A stretch of DNA of 64,000 nucleotides, taken from NCBI GenBank assembly GCA_050299335.1, contig JBNKVT010000008.1, positions 124,001 through 188,000 of the forward strand, written 5' to 3'. Position 1 is the first letter of the stretch. Every line of letters starts with the position of its first letter. Positions 17,717 through 25,916 of the stretch are shown here, in pieces. A model generated the notes under the pieces. It ran no database searches. It had not been told where the DNA came from and saw only the letters and a program-made list of their open reading frames with translations. This stretch comes from JBNKVT01 sp050299335 (GTDB lineage: Bacteria; Pseudomonadota; Alphaproteobacteria; Rhodobacterales; Rhodobacteraceae). The translations under genes and the position numbers were made by a program.

Positions 17717-18678
17717 CAGAACATCTCCACCACCGGCCACCAGGCCGGCGTCAGCTCTGCGGTGCGCAGGCCGGTCTCAATTAGGATCAGCACGAAATGC
17801 AGGAACAGGTACCAGATCGAGAACAGGAAGAACCGCTTCTCGGGCTTGTACGCGTCCGCCAGTGCCTCGGCCTCGCGCCGGTGCATCAGCTTCCAGGCTC
17901 CGGCGATGAACACCGCGTTCAGCCCGATTGCCGCCGCCATGTAGACCGGCCCGCCGATGGTGCTGACCCCGGTTACGATGGCCACCGCTGCCACCAGCAG
18001 CGTGTAGAGGAACATCTGCCGCCGGGTCGAGACTTCGCCCGCCACCACCGGCATCATCGGCACGCCGGCCCGTGTGTAATCGTCATTGCGAAACAGCGCC
18101 AGCGCCCAGAAATGCGGCGGGGTCCAGAGGAAGATGAGGGCGAACATCAGCACGCTTTCGGCCGACACGCCCCCCGTCGCCACCGCCCAGCCGATCATCG
18201 GCGGGAAGGCCCCGGCGGCCCCGCCGATGACGATATTCTGCGGGGTCGCGCGTTTCAGCCACATCGAATAGATGACAGCGTAGAAGAAGATGGTGAAGGC
18301 CAGCAGCGCCCCAGCGAGGATATTGCCGAACAGCCCCAGCATCACCACCGACCCGACACTCAGCGTCACCCCGATGGCCAGCGCCTCGTCGCGGGTTACC
18401 CGGCCCGACGGGATCGGCCGCGACTGCGTCCGCCCCATCACCGCGTCGATATCGGCATCCCACCACATGTTCAGCGCCCCCGAGGCCCCGGCCCCGATGG
18501 CAATGCACAGGACCGTAGCGACGATGATGACCGGATGCACCGGCACCGGGGCCGCAAGCATGCCGACAGCGGCGGTGAAGATCACCAGCCGCATCACCCG
18601 GGGCTTCAAGAGCTCCAGATAATCCTCGGGCTGCGCCTCGTAAGGCGCGGCCCCTTCGGTCCAGCTTGCGTCGCTCAT
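17716..18678 (-). CDS. ctaB: Protoheme IX farnesyltransferase (heme O synthase)
   Basis: A 320-residue polytopic UbiA-superfamily enzyme that converts heme B to heme O, precursor of heme A for the aa3 oxidase. The prenyl-diphosphate motif is visible as NMWWDADIDAVMGRTQSRP, with a second Asp-rich loop near NDDYTRAGVPMMP. About nine membrane helices are apparent. It starts just 1 bp after the ctaC stop and shares a base with coxF, all in one operon. Confidence 0.97.
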   Translation of the reverse strand: MSDASWTEGAAPYEAQPEDYLELLKPRVMRLVIFTAAVGMLAAPVPVHPVIIVATVLCIAIGAGASGALNMWWDADIDAVMGRTQSRPIPSGRVTRDEALAIGVTLSVGSVVMLGLFGNILAGALLAFTIFFYAVIYSMWLKRATPQNIVIGGAAGAFPPMIGWAVATGGVSAESVLMFALIFLWTPPHFWALALFRNDDYTRAGVPMMPVVAGEVSTRRQMFLYTLLVAAVAIVTGVSTIGGPVYMAAAIGLNAVFIAGAWKLMHRREAEALADAYKPEKRFFLFSIWYLFLHFVLILIETGLRTAELTPAWWPVVEMF

Positions 18679-18679
18679 C

Positions 18680-19543
18680 TCAGTCCGCTGCGGCCACGGT
18701 CACATCCCGCGGCACGGCGGCGAATTCTTCCATCGCGTAGTCATGCCAGGCGGCATACTGCTCCTCGGAGACCACCTTGACCACGATCGGCATATAGGAA
18801 TGGTCCTTTCCGCACAGTTCCGAACATTGCCCGAAATAAAGCCCTTCCTGATCGGCCCGGAACCAGCTTTCCGCCAGACGGCCCGGCACCGCGTCCTGCA
18901 TCACGCCGAAGGCGGGGATCTTCCACGAATGGATCACGTCGCCACCGGTGATCAGCAGCTTCACGGTTGCGCCGACCGGCACCACCACCGCGTTGTCGGT
19001 GGCGAGCAGATGCTCGTCGGGCAGGTAGCCGTAGTCTTCCAAATCGTCCTCGGCCAGCATGTAGGCGTCGAAGATGATGCCGTCATCGGGATATTCGTAG
19101 CTCCAGAACCACTGATAGCCGGTGATCTTGATGGTCAGATCGGGCTCGGGGACCTCCAGCTGCCTGAACAGCGTGGGCAGCGAGAACGAGCCGATGGTGA
19201 TCAGGATGATGATCGGGATCACCGTCCAGGCCACCTCGATGGACGAGTTGTGGGTGAAGGTCGCGGGCGCGTGGCCGTTCGAGGCTCGGAACTTGAAGAC
19301 CGCATAAGCAATCAGCCCGGTCACGAAAACCACGATCAGCGTGATGATGATGAGAACCATGCCGTCGAGGAAATGCAGTTCCTCCGCCACCGGTGTCACA
19401 GCCGGCTGGAAGCCGATCCCGCCTTCCACCGGCTTGCCGATCCGCGCCAGGTCGTTGATGCCGTCCTGCGCCGCCGCCATCGTCGCCACAAGGCCGCCAA
19501 GTGCCGTCGCACCCAATCCCGAAATCAGTGAGCCGATTTTCAT
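18680..19543 (-). CDS. ctaC: Cytochrome c oxidase subunit II
   Basis: The 287-residue subunit II accepts electrons from cytochrome c through its binuclear CuA centre. It has a signal-like N terminus, two membrane helices (about 52-75 and 95-115), the aromatic patch YQWFWSYEYPD, and the CuA ligand set CSELCGKDHSYM plus the upstream His in DVIHSWKIPAFG. First gene of the cta operon; the 187-bp spacer to divergent tldD should hold its promoter. No subunit I gene is visible in this window. Confidence 0.97.
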   Translation of the reverse strand: MKIGSLISGLGATALGGLVATMAAAQDGINDLARIGKPVEGGIGFQPAVTPVAEELHFLDGMVLIIITLIVVFVTGLIAYAVFKFRASNGHAPATFTHNSSIEVAWTVIPIIILITIGSFSLPTLFRQLEVPEPDLTIKITGYQWFWSYEYPDDGIIFDAYMLAEDDLEDYGYLPDEHLLATDNAVVVPVGATVKLLITGGDVIHSWKIPAFGVMQDAVPGRLAESWFRADQEGLYFGQCSELCGKDHSYMPIVVKVVSEEQYAAWHDYAMEEFAAVPRDVTVAAAD

Positions 19544-19730
19544 TCTTCTAGTCCCATCTGGCTATGTCGCTCGCTTGTGACCGATATGCCGCCCGAAAGT
19601 CAACATTTCGGGCCGGTTCACGCTTGCATCGGAAAATACACGAACCATACTTGAGAACAAGCAGCCGAAGCGCGGCATTCAGCCGCCATGCGATACCGGC
19701 CTTAGGTCCTAATCCCCGGAGGGTAAACAA
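19544..19730. promoter_or_regulatory. Divergent promoter region of ctaC and tldD
   Basis: 187 bp between two divergent gene starts, more AT-rich than the genes. It must contain promoters for both the cta operon and tldD. The tldD Shine-Dalgarno (GGAGGG) lies near 19718. I could not place convincing -35/-10 pairs or a repressor palindrome. Confidence 0.5.
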
Positions 19731-21158
19731 ATGCCTGACGACACCACCCGATTCCGCCCCTTCGAGGAGGCTCTGGACGAGGGCGCGGCGCTGAGTATCC
19801 TCAGATCGGCGACAGACGGGGCCGATGATGGGGAATTGTTCCTCGAACGCACCCGCTCCGAGGGCCTCGCCTTCGACGATGGCCGCCTGAAGACCGCCTC
19901 CTACAACGCCGCCGAGGGATTCGGCCTGCGTGCCGTCAAGGGCGAGACCGCCGGCTATGCCCATTCCACCGAAATCTCCGAAGCCGCCCTCAAACGCGCC
20001 GCCGAAACCGCCCGCCTCGCCGTCGGTGACGGCGGCGGCACCATGTCCGACGCGCCCAAACCCACCAACCAGCGCCTCTACACCGACGCCGACCCGTTCG
20101 ACGACGCCACGTTCCCGGTCAAGGTCGAGACCCTGCGCGAGATCGATGCCTTCGCCCGAGACCTCGACCCCCGCGTCGTCCAGGTCTCCGCGTCGCTCGC
20201 CGCCTCCATGCAGGAGGTCGAGATCCTCCGCCCCGACGGCCAGCGCCTGCGCGACGCCCGCCCGATGACCCGGGTCAACGTCTCGGTCATCGTCGAGGAA
20301 AACGGCCGCCGCGAAAGTGGCAATTCCGGCAGCGGTGGACGGCATGGGCTTGGCCTCCTCATCGACAGGGACACCTGGGCCGCCCACACCAAGGAGGCCC
20401 TGAGGATCGCCCTCGTCAACCTCTCCGCCGAACCCGCGCCCGCCGGTGTCATGGACGTGGTCCTCGGCCCCGGCTGGCCCGGCATCCTCTTGCACGAGGC
20501 CATCGGCCACGGCCTCGAAGGCGATTTCAACCGCAAGAAATCCTCGGCCTTCGCCGGTCTCATGGGCCAGCGCATCGCCTCGAAGGGCGTGACCGTGGTC
20601 GATGACGGCACAATCCCCGACCGCCGCGGCTCGATCAGCTTCGACGACGAAGGCACGCCCTCGCAGCGCAATGTCCTGATCGAGGACGGCATCCTCACCG
20701 GCTACATGCAGGACCGCCAGAACGCCCGCCTGATGGGCGTCGCCCCCACCGGCAACGGCCGCCGCCAAAGCTACGCCCACATCCCGATGCCCCGCATGAC
20801 CAACACCTACATGCTGTCGGGCGACACCGACCCCGCCGCCATCGTCTCCGACCTCAAGGACGGCATCTACGCGGTCGGCTTCGGAGGCGGCCAGGTCGAC
20901 ATCACCAACGGCAAGTTCGTCTTTTCCTGCACTGAGGCCTACCGCGTGAAAAACGGCGTGGTGGGTGCCCCGGTCAAGGGCGCCACCCTGATCGGCGACG
21001 GCGCCACGGCACTGCAACAGATCCGCGCCCTCGGCAACGACATGAAACTCGACCCCGGCATCGGCAATTGCGGCAAACAGGGCCAATGGGTGCCGGTGGG
21101 GGTCGGACTGCCGACCGTGATGATCGGCGGGCTGACGGTGGGCGGGTCGGCGGCATGA
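19731..21158 (+). CDS. tldD: Metalloprotease TldD
   Basis: A 475-residue TldD, which with its partner PmbA/TldE forms a heterodimeric zinc protease acting on unfolded or modified peptides. The zinc motif HEAIGHGLEGDF gives His255, Glu256 and His260. Other signature parts are VLIEDGILTGYMQDR and GFGGGQVDITNGKFVFS. GGAGGG precedes the ATG. PmbA is not encoded in the window. The pairing next to ctaC is a familiar alphaproteobacterial arrangement. Confidence 0.96.
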   Translation: MPDDTTRFRPFEEALDEGAALSILRSATDGADDGELFLERTRSEGLAFDDGRLKTASYNAAEGFGLRAVKGETAGYAHSTEISEAALKRAAETARLAVGDGGGTMSDAPKPTNQRLYTDADPFDDATFPVKVETLREIDAFARDLDPRVVQVSASLAASMQEVEILRPDGQRLRDARPMTRVNVSVIVEENGRRESGNSGSGGRHGLGLLIDRDTWAAHTKEALRIALVNLSAEPAPAGVMDVVLGPGWPGILLHEAIGHGLEGDFNRKKSSAFAGLMGQRIASKGVTVVDDGTIPDRRGSISFDDEGTPSQRNVLIEDGILTGYMQDRQNARLMGVAPTGNGRRQSYAHIPMPRMTNTYMLSGDTDPAAIVSDLKDGIYAVGFGGGQVDITNGKFVFSCTEAYRVKNGVVGAPVKGATLIGDGATALQQIRALGNDMKLDPGIGNCGKQGQWVPVGVGLPTVMIGGLTVGGSAA

Positions 21159-21162
21159 GCCG

Positions 21163-21666
21163 ATGAGTGAGACGTTGCCCAAAGGAACCACTGAAAGGTG
21201 GTGGCTGTTTTATCTCGGGGCTTTGGTGCTCGCGGGAGTTGGACCTGCTGCGTCGAGCATTGCGGGCAGTATTCTGATAGACGTTCCGTCATCCCCGCTT
21301 GTTCGCCCTCCCGAACCCCGGTTGCCTTATCTGTTGCAGGCTATTCAACCGTTATCCTATTCCCCTGTCGTTTTCTTTGGGTTGCTCATGCTCCATCCTG
21401 TTCGAAAGATAGTGTTTGGTGAAAAGATTAGATTTTTGAAGGTATTAGTTATAACAGCGGCAGTACTTTTTTCGACAATGATAGTCGTTTTGTCGATGGC
21501 AATAGGGGTATCAAACGCCACGACTGCAGAAGGCCTAAAGTACGCACTATACGGGGCCGTGTCCGCCTCATTGATTTATTCTCTATCTATCATGCTGCTA
21601 AGGCATATCGGAAACGCACTCATCCCACGGCAACGCACTTTGAAAATCGAAGAAATTTTCAACTGA
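21163..21666 (+). CDS. AT-rich orphan polytopic membrane protein
   Basis: A 167-residue protein with about four hydrophobic segments (near residues 13-38, 68-78, 89-113 and 127-147) and no family I recognise. It starts 4 bp after the tldD stop, yet its codons are far richer in A/T than tldD, so it looks like a recent insertion directly behind that gene. There is only a weak ribosome site, so it may depend on tldD translation. Function unknown. Confidence 0.65.
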   Translation: MSETLPKGTTERWWLFYLGALVLAGVGPAASSIAGSILIDVPSSPLVRPPEPRLPYLLQAIQPLSYSPVVFFGLLMLHPVRKIVFGEKIRFLKVLVITAAVLFSTMIVVLSMAIGVSNATTAEGLKYALYGAVSASLIYSLSIMLLRHIGNALIPRQRTLKIEEIFN

Positions 21667-21688
21667 ACGCTCGCTCAAGCCTTCCTGA

Positions 21689-21775
21689 AATTATCCCGGC
21701 CATGCCTCCAACTTCCTCAACGGCCTGCGCCCCATCTACTCGCGCTGCATCGGCCCCTTGCCATTCCGCCCTTGA
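21689..21775 (+). pseudogene. Short GC-biased gene-end remnant without a start codon
   Basis: After an in-frame stop at 21686, 28 codons run open to TGA at 21773-21775 with almost exclusively G/C third positions (encoding PGHASNFLNGLRPIYSRC and neighbours) but no ATG, GTG or TTG start. The overlapping frame used by the next gene reads as low-complexity Ser/Ala/Pro. This suggests the 3' end of a former gene cut off by the AT-rich insertion just upstream. Confidence 0.3.
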
Positions 21776-21792
21776 CCGGCAATTAACGCTGA

Positions 21793-22295
21793 ATGTCCAC
21801 CGAGCAATCCATATCTGGCACCCCCCACCCTGCTGGCCCCTCTTCACCCTCGCCGCCTTCCTCGCCACGGTGCTGACCACCTGGGCCTTCATCCGCCTCG
21901 GCTTCACCGCCGGTGCCCTCGCCCCCGGCTTCTGGCCCGACTTCCTGATGCCCGAGATCACCGGCCTGATGATCTTCGCCATCTTCGTCTTCGGCACCAC
22001 GCCCCTCACCTTCCTTCTGACCCTCGCCTTCCTCCCGGCCCGCCGCCTCATCCACGGAGCCCGCCCCCGCCTGCCCCGCCATTTCCTCGTCTGCCTCGTC
22101 GCAATGGGGGCGCAGTTCTTCGGTTTCCTCTACCTCAGCTACAACCCCCGGATCATCGAGAGCCTGCACGAATACACCACCAGCCTCCTGCTCGCCGCCT
22201 TCGCCTATGTCCTGCTGACATGGGCTCTCTTCACGCTCCTGAAACTGATCTCCCCGGCGCGCCCCGCCCTACCCTTGTCCAAGACCTTCGACTGA
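21793..22295 (+). CDS. Hypothetical membrane protein, possible frameshift near its start
   Basis: The frame that ends at 22295 encodes four membrane helices (WPLFTLAAFLATVLTTWAFI, ITGLMIFAIFVFGTTPLTF, FLVCLVAMGAQFFGFLYL and TSLLLAAFAYVLLTWALF). In that frame the only ATG is at 21702, giving an unlikely Ser/Ala/Pro leader. A more natural start, ATG at 21793, is in another frame and would join if one extra C were present in the six-C run near 21821. Either a real single-base loss or a sequence error is possible. Family not recognised. Confidence 0.5.
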
Positions 22296-22339
22296 CCGGC
22301 TTAAGCCGCCCTTAACCAATCCCGGCCAAGTCTCGGCCC

Positions 22340-23461
22340 ATGACCAGCGCCGCCCCCGATCTGTTCTCATCCGCCGAGGCCTCCGACCTACCCGACCGCC
22401 TGCGCCTCATCCGCTCGCACCGCGTCGGCCCCGCCACCTATCGCCGCCTGATGGCGGAACACGGCTGTGCCGCCGCAGCCCTTGCCGCCCTGCCGGGGAT
22501 CGCCCTTGAGGCTGGCGTGAAGGACTACGAGCCCTTCGCCCTGGGCGCCGCCCTCCACGAAATCGAAACCGGCATCGCCCTCGGCGCCCGCCTCCTCACG
22601 GAGGACGATCCCGCCTACCCGGCCAAACTGGCCGAAATCGACGACGCCCCGCCGCTGATCTGGACCCTCGGCGACCCGGCGCTGGCCGCCCGTCCCTGCC
22701 TCGCCATGGTCGGCGCCCGCAACGCCTCCTCCCTCGGCCTGCGCATGGCCCGCAAGCTGGCCGCCGAACTCGGCGAGGAAGGCTACACCATCGTCTCCGG
22801 CCTCGCCCGCGGCATCGACGCCGCCGCCCATCAGGCGTCCCTCGCCACCGGCACCATCGCGGTCCTCGCCGGCGGCGTCGATGACCTCTATCCGCGCGAG
22901 AACGCCGAATTGGGCACCGCCATCGGCCAACAGGGCCTCCGCCTGTCGGAAATGCCCATCGGCCTCAGCCCGCAAGCCCGCCATTTCCCCCGCCGCAACC
23001 GCCTGATCTCCGGCCTCGCCGAAGCGGTCATCGTCATCGAAGCCGCCTCCAAATCCGGCTCCCTGATCACCGCCCGCGACGCACTCGACCAGGGCCGCGA
23101 CGTCATGGCCGTCCCCGGCCACCCGTTCGACGCCCGCGCGTCGGGCTGCAACATGCTGATCCGCGACGGCGCCACCCTTGTGCGCGGCGCGGACGACGTC
23201 ATCGCCGCCCTGGCCCGACCAAAACCGGAGGTGCCGCAACCTGCCCCGCCACCGGTTCAGGCATCGCCCAGACAGTCGACAACCGTTCAGGGCGACCTCC
23301 CGGCGCTGATCCTGTCGCTCCTCAGCCCCTCGCCCATCGCCGAAGACCTCGTCATCCGCGAATCCGGCGCTCCCGTCCCGCAGGTCCTCCAAACCCTGAC
23401 GGAACTCGAACTCGACAATCGCATCGAGCGCCTCCCCGGCGGCTACGTCGCCCTCGCCTGA
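22340..23461 (+). CDS. dprA: DNA-processing protein DprA (Smf)
   Basis: The 373-residue DprA loads RecA on incoming single-stranded DNA during natural transformation. The Rossmann domain shows MVGARNASSLGLRMARKLA, GLARGIDAAAHQASL, GGVDDLYPREN, FPRRNRLISGL and SGSLITARDALDQGRDVMAVPG. A helical N-terminal domain precedes it and a C-terminal winged helix (from about residue 315, LILSLLSPSPIAEDLVIRES) follows. No other competence gene is adjacent. Confidence 0.96.
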   Translation: MTSAAPDLFSSAEASDLPDRLRLIRSHRVGPATYRRLMAEHGCAAAALAALPGIALEAGVKDYEPFALGAALHEIETGIALGARLLTEDDPAYPAKLAEIDDAPPLIWTLGDPALAARPCLAMVGARNASSLGLRMARKLAAELGEEGYTIVSGLARGIDAAAHQASLATGTIAVLAGGVDDLYPRENAELGTAIGQQGLRLSEMPIGLSPQARHFPRRNRLISGLAEAVIVIEAASKSGSLITARDALDQGRDVMAVPGHPFDARASGCNMLIRDGATLVRGADDVIAALARPKPEVPQPAPPPVQASPRQSTTVQGDLPALILSLLSPSPIAEDLVIRESGAPVPQVLQTLTELELDNRIERLPGGYVALA

Positions 23462-23475
23462 CGCCACCGCCGCCC

Positions 23476-23554
23476 GCGATTCGCCCGGAAGTCAAGGATC
23501 GCCCGAGAGGGCGACCCGCGCAGCGGGCTTGTCCTTTACTTCCGGGCGAATCGC
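23476..23554. repeat. 79-nt three-way-junction inverted repeat element
   Basis: A perfect 17-bp outer stem joins 23476-23492 and 23538-23554 (left arm GCGATTCGCCCGGAAGT). It continues by AAGGA/TCCTT pairing at 23494-23498 and 23532-23536. Inside lie two perfect hairpins: 23499-23514 (6 bp, GAGA loop) and 23515-23527 (5 bp, GCA loop). It begins 14 bp after dprA. The nested, fully paired layout resembles REP/BIME-type elements or a structured RNA; it could also form a cruciform. No T-tract follows. Confidence 0.7.
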
Positions 23555-23652
23555 CTCACCATGGACGAAGCGTGTTGAGGACGCGGAATGCGCCCTCAAC
23601 CGCTTCTCAGCAAACGCCGCGACTCTCCGCGCTGGCCCCGAACACCGCAGCA

Positions 23653-23717
23653 GGGATCCATCCCGACATCCCGCGAGAGCGAGCGATTTCCGGGGGCTCG
23701 ATGCCCCCGGAAATCGC
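23653..23717. repeat. Dispersed repeat copy A: conserved 32-nt block plus 15-bp hairpin
   Basis: A 32-nt block (23653-23684, starting GGGATCCATC) matches 28 of 32 positions in a second block at 29058-29089. It runs into a perfect hairpin with 15-bp arms 23683-23697 and 23703-23717 and a 5-nt loop. The hairpin of the second copy is also perfect but of different sequence. It ends 14 bp from the HxlR gene stop and may terminate that transcript. Confidence 0.7.
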
Positions 23718-23730
23718 CCCCCCTCTCTGG

Positions 23731-24432
23731 TCACAATCTCCCCACCGGCGCGCCCTTTGCCGCCGCAACCTCTGCCAGCGGCCCGAAATTGAACCAGTCC
23801 TTCAGCCGCCGCAGCCGCCGTGTCGCCCCGATCGCTTCCAGCCGGCCGTCGCCAAGGGCCGCCGCCACCGCCACATCCCCGCGATAAAGATGGGTCATAT
23901 CCCGCAAGGTCCCGGCCAGATAGAGATCGACCTCGAACCCGGGATCGCTCACACACAGATCCAGCGCCCCGTCCTCGTTCACGAACCAGTATTCCGCCCG
24001 ATGCCGTGGCACGTCGGTGACATCCAGTTGCACCACCACGCGGCCCGGCGCATAGACCTCCGGCTTCACGCAATGCTCCAGCCCCCAGATCAGCAGCCCG
24101 AGATCGAGCTCCCCGTCCGCCAGTTCCCGCCGCGTCCAACGCCGTCCCCAGACGCCCAGCGCGCCGACCATCGGCATGAACTCCGCCCCGGCTTCGGTCA
24201 GGTGATAGAGCCAATACCCCCCCGACGCCGCTTTCTCCCGCCGCAGCACCCCCTCGGCCTCCAGCAGTTTCAGCCGCTTCGACAGCAGCGTTGAGGACAT
24301 GTGCGGCACCCCGCGCTGGATGTCCGAGAACCGATGCGCCCCGGCGCCGATATTGCGGATCACCAGCGCGTTCCAGCGTTCGCAGAACAACTCCGCCGCC
24401 TTGGCGATCGGACAGAACTGACCGTAACTCAC
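23731..24432 (-). CDS. HxlR-family transcriptional regulator with C-terminal extension
   Basis: A 233-residue regulator. The N-terminal winged helix has HxlR hallmarks: CPIAKAAELFCERWNALVIRNI, FSDIQRGVPHMSSTLLSKRLKLLEAEGVL and YWLYHLTEAG. Residues about 110-233 form an extra SCP2-like/unknown domain seen in longer HxlR members. Start is a GTG at 24432 with AAGGGAG about 9 nt upstream. It is divergent from a methyltransferase 123 bp away, probably its target. The ligand is unknown. Confidence 0.88.
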   Translation of the reverse strand: MSYGQFCPIAKAAELFCERWNALVIRNIGAGAHRFSDIQRGVPHMSSTLLSKRLKLLEAEGVLRREKAASGGYWLYHLTEAGAEFMPMVGALGVWGRRWTRRELADGELDLGLLIWGLEHCVKPEVYAPGRVVVQLDVTDVPRHRAEYWFVNEDGALDLCVSDPGFEVDLYLAGTLRDMTHLYRGDVAVAAALGDGRLEAIGATRRLRRLKDWFNFGPLAEVAAAKGAPVGRL

Positions 24433-24555
24433 CGCTTGTTCTCCCTTGCCCGGACCCTACCCCGAGCCTGCCGCGTGTATACTACAGATTCAGTACTGGA
24501 TGGAGTCACCCGTCACCCGCATCGTCCGCGCGACCACTGCAACAAGGGGACACCC
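24433..24555. promoter_or_regulatory. Divergent control region of the HxlR/methyltransferase pair
   Basis: The 123-bp spacer separates divergent starts. Near its centre (about 24478-24500) an AT-rich patch carries the palindromes GTATAC and CAGTACTG about 10 bp apart, a possible operator for the HxlR regulator. AAGGGGA before 24556 is the methyltransferase ribosome site. Operator assignment is inference. Confidence 0.45.
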
Positions 24556-25350
24556 ATGGTACAACCGCACAACGCCGCCGCCGCCCAAGCCTGGGGTCAT
24601 TCCGGTGCCGCCTATGATTTCATCAGCTTCGGCCTGTCGGACGCTCTGTCGTACGCCGTCCAGTGCCTCTGGCCGCGCCCGGGCAGGAAAGTCCTCGACA
24701 TCGCCACCGGTACTGGCTGGACCGCCCGCCTCGCCGCCGCCCAGGGAGCGGACGTCACTGCCATCGACATCGCCGACCCTCTGCTCGACGCAGCCCGAGA
24801 ACTTTCGGCCCACCTGCCGATCACCTTTCGCCATGCCGATGCCGAGGCCCTGCCCTTCGAGGACGCCGCCTTCGACGGCACCATCTCGACCTACGGCGTC
24901 ATTTTCGCGGGCGACCAGCAGCAGGCCGCCTCCGAACTTGCCCGCGTCACGAGGCCCGGGGGCCGCATGGTCCTCACCACTTGGCGCGCCGACCCGGCCT
25001 CCTATATCCCGGCCTTCTTCGCCATGGTCGGCAGCTATGGCGACGCGCCGCCGCCCGACCCCTCGCCGATGAACTGGGGCGATCCCGATTGGCTGCGCGA
25101 CACGCTGTCGGACGCCTTCGATCTCGATATCAGGGAAATCACCACCACACTTTACGCCCCCGATGCCGACACGCTGTGGGAGAAATACCTCCACGGTTTC
25201 GGCCCGATGGAGCTGACCGCCAATGCCCTCGCGCCCGAGCGCCTCGCGGCCTTCCGCGAGGATTTCCGCGCCCTCCACGCGCCCTATGACACCGGCAACG
25301 GCCTGAAGATCGACCGCAAGGCGCTGCTCGTCCAGGGGATCAGGAAATAG
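24556..25350 (+). CDS. Class I SAM-dependent methyltransferase
   Basis: A 264-residue methyltransferase of the UbiE/Methyltransf_11 type. Motif I LDIATGTGWTARLAA is near residues 47-61, the acidic post-I residue in VTAIDIADPLL, and the ALPFEDAAFDGTIS and LARVTRPGGRMVLTTW segments follow. Acceptor substrate unknown; divergence from an HxlR regulator suggests an inducible, perhaps detoxifying, role. The ATG at 24556 has AAGGGGA 7 nt upstream. Confidence 0.9.
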   Translation: MVQPHNAAAAQAWGHSGAAYDFISFGLSDALSYAVQCLWPRPGRKVLDIATGTGWTARLAAAQGADVTAIDIADPLLDAARELSAHLPITFRHADAEALPFEDAAFDGTISTYGVIFAGDQQQAASELARVTRPGGRMVLTTWRADPASYIPAFFAMVGSYGDAPPPDPSPMNWGDPDWLRDTLSDAFDLDIREITTTLYAPDADTLWEKYLHGFGPMELTANALAPERLAAFREDFRALHAPYDTGNGLKIDRKALLVQGIRK

Positions 25351-25467
25351 CCGGTTTCGGCCACCGGTGGCACCGGCATCGCTGGGGCCTCCGGGGCCCC
25401 GCAGGTAGCGCGGGAACTTGCGCGGCGTGGATATGCCCCGCATGGCCCCGGCACGGATCACCCGGCC

Positions 25468-25737
25468 TCAATGCAGCCGGAATTCTCCGGTCACGTTCCG
25501 CCACTCGCCCGAGCGTAGCAGCTTCTGGTGGGAGAACCTGATCGAATGCAGCGGACCCTCGATCTTGTCCTGCCAGAATTCGATGAAATCGAACAGTTTC
25601 GGGAAATCCGGTGCCAGGTCGTAATCCTGCCAGATATAGGTCTGCAGCACTGACTGAAAATCCGGCATCCGGTAGTAGATCTCGGCCGTGGTCAGCCCAT
25701 GGCCTTCCAACATCAACTCCAACCCGCGTGTCGCCAT
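25468..25737 (-). CDS. usg: Usg family protein
   Basis: An 89-residue member of the Usg family, small proteins of unknown function found in alphaproteobacteria and named from a trp-linked reading frame. Typical features are TTAEIYYRMPDFQSVLQTYIWQ and LFDFIEFWQDKIEGPLHSI. The ATG at 25737 has AAGGAG 7 nt upstream; two more ATGs at 25752 and 25761 are less well placed. A CIRCE-like operator lies about 95 bp upstream of the start, raising the possibility of heat-shock control. Confidence 0.88.
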   Translation of the reverse strand: MATRGLELMLEGHGLTTAEIYYRMPDFQSVLQTYIWQDYDLAPDFPKLFDFIEFWQDKIEGPLHSIRFSHQKLLRSGEWRNVTGEFRLH

Positions 25738-25831
25738 GCAAAGCTCCTTCATTGTTGCCATGCTGAAATCTTGCCGCAGACTCTATGGTCTTGCAATTAA
25801 CATTTGAATAATTCACAGCGTTTTCAGTGGT

Positions 25832-25858
25832 TTAGCACTCATCGACTGGGAGTGCTGA
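25832..25858. promoter_or_regulatory. CIRCE element (HrcA operator), one mismatch
   Basis: TTAGCACTC (25832-25840), a 9-nt spacer and GAGTGCTGA (25850-25858) match the CIRCE consensus TTAGCACTC-N9-GAGTGCTAA at 17 of 18 positions with the exact spacing. CIRCE is normally the HrcA repressor site in front of groESL. Here no chaperone gene is adjacent; the nearest gene is usg on the minus strand. Confidence 0.88.
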
Positions 25859-25916
25859 CAAAAAGCGCCTGCCCCGGCCACGAACCCGCATTCCGCCAAT
25901 TCGCCCGACAAGCTCT

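Noticed and set aside
19548..21191. Minus-strand frame of about 547 codons opposite tldD
   Set aside because: It is antisense to tldD, which shows the zinc motif and a strong ribosome site. The product is Gly/Val/Glu/Asp repetitive with no domain.
23492..24214. Minus-strand frame spanning the dprA-HxlR gap
   Set aside because: It runs through the three-way-junction and hairpin repeats and overlaps the HxlR gene in another frame; low-complexity Arg/Gly/Ala composition.
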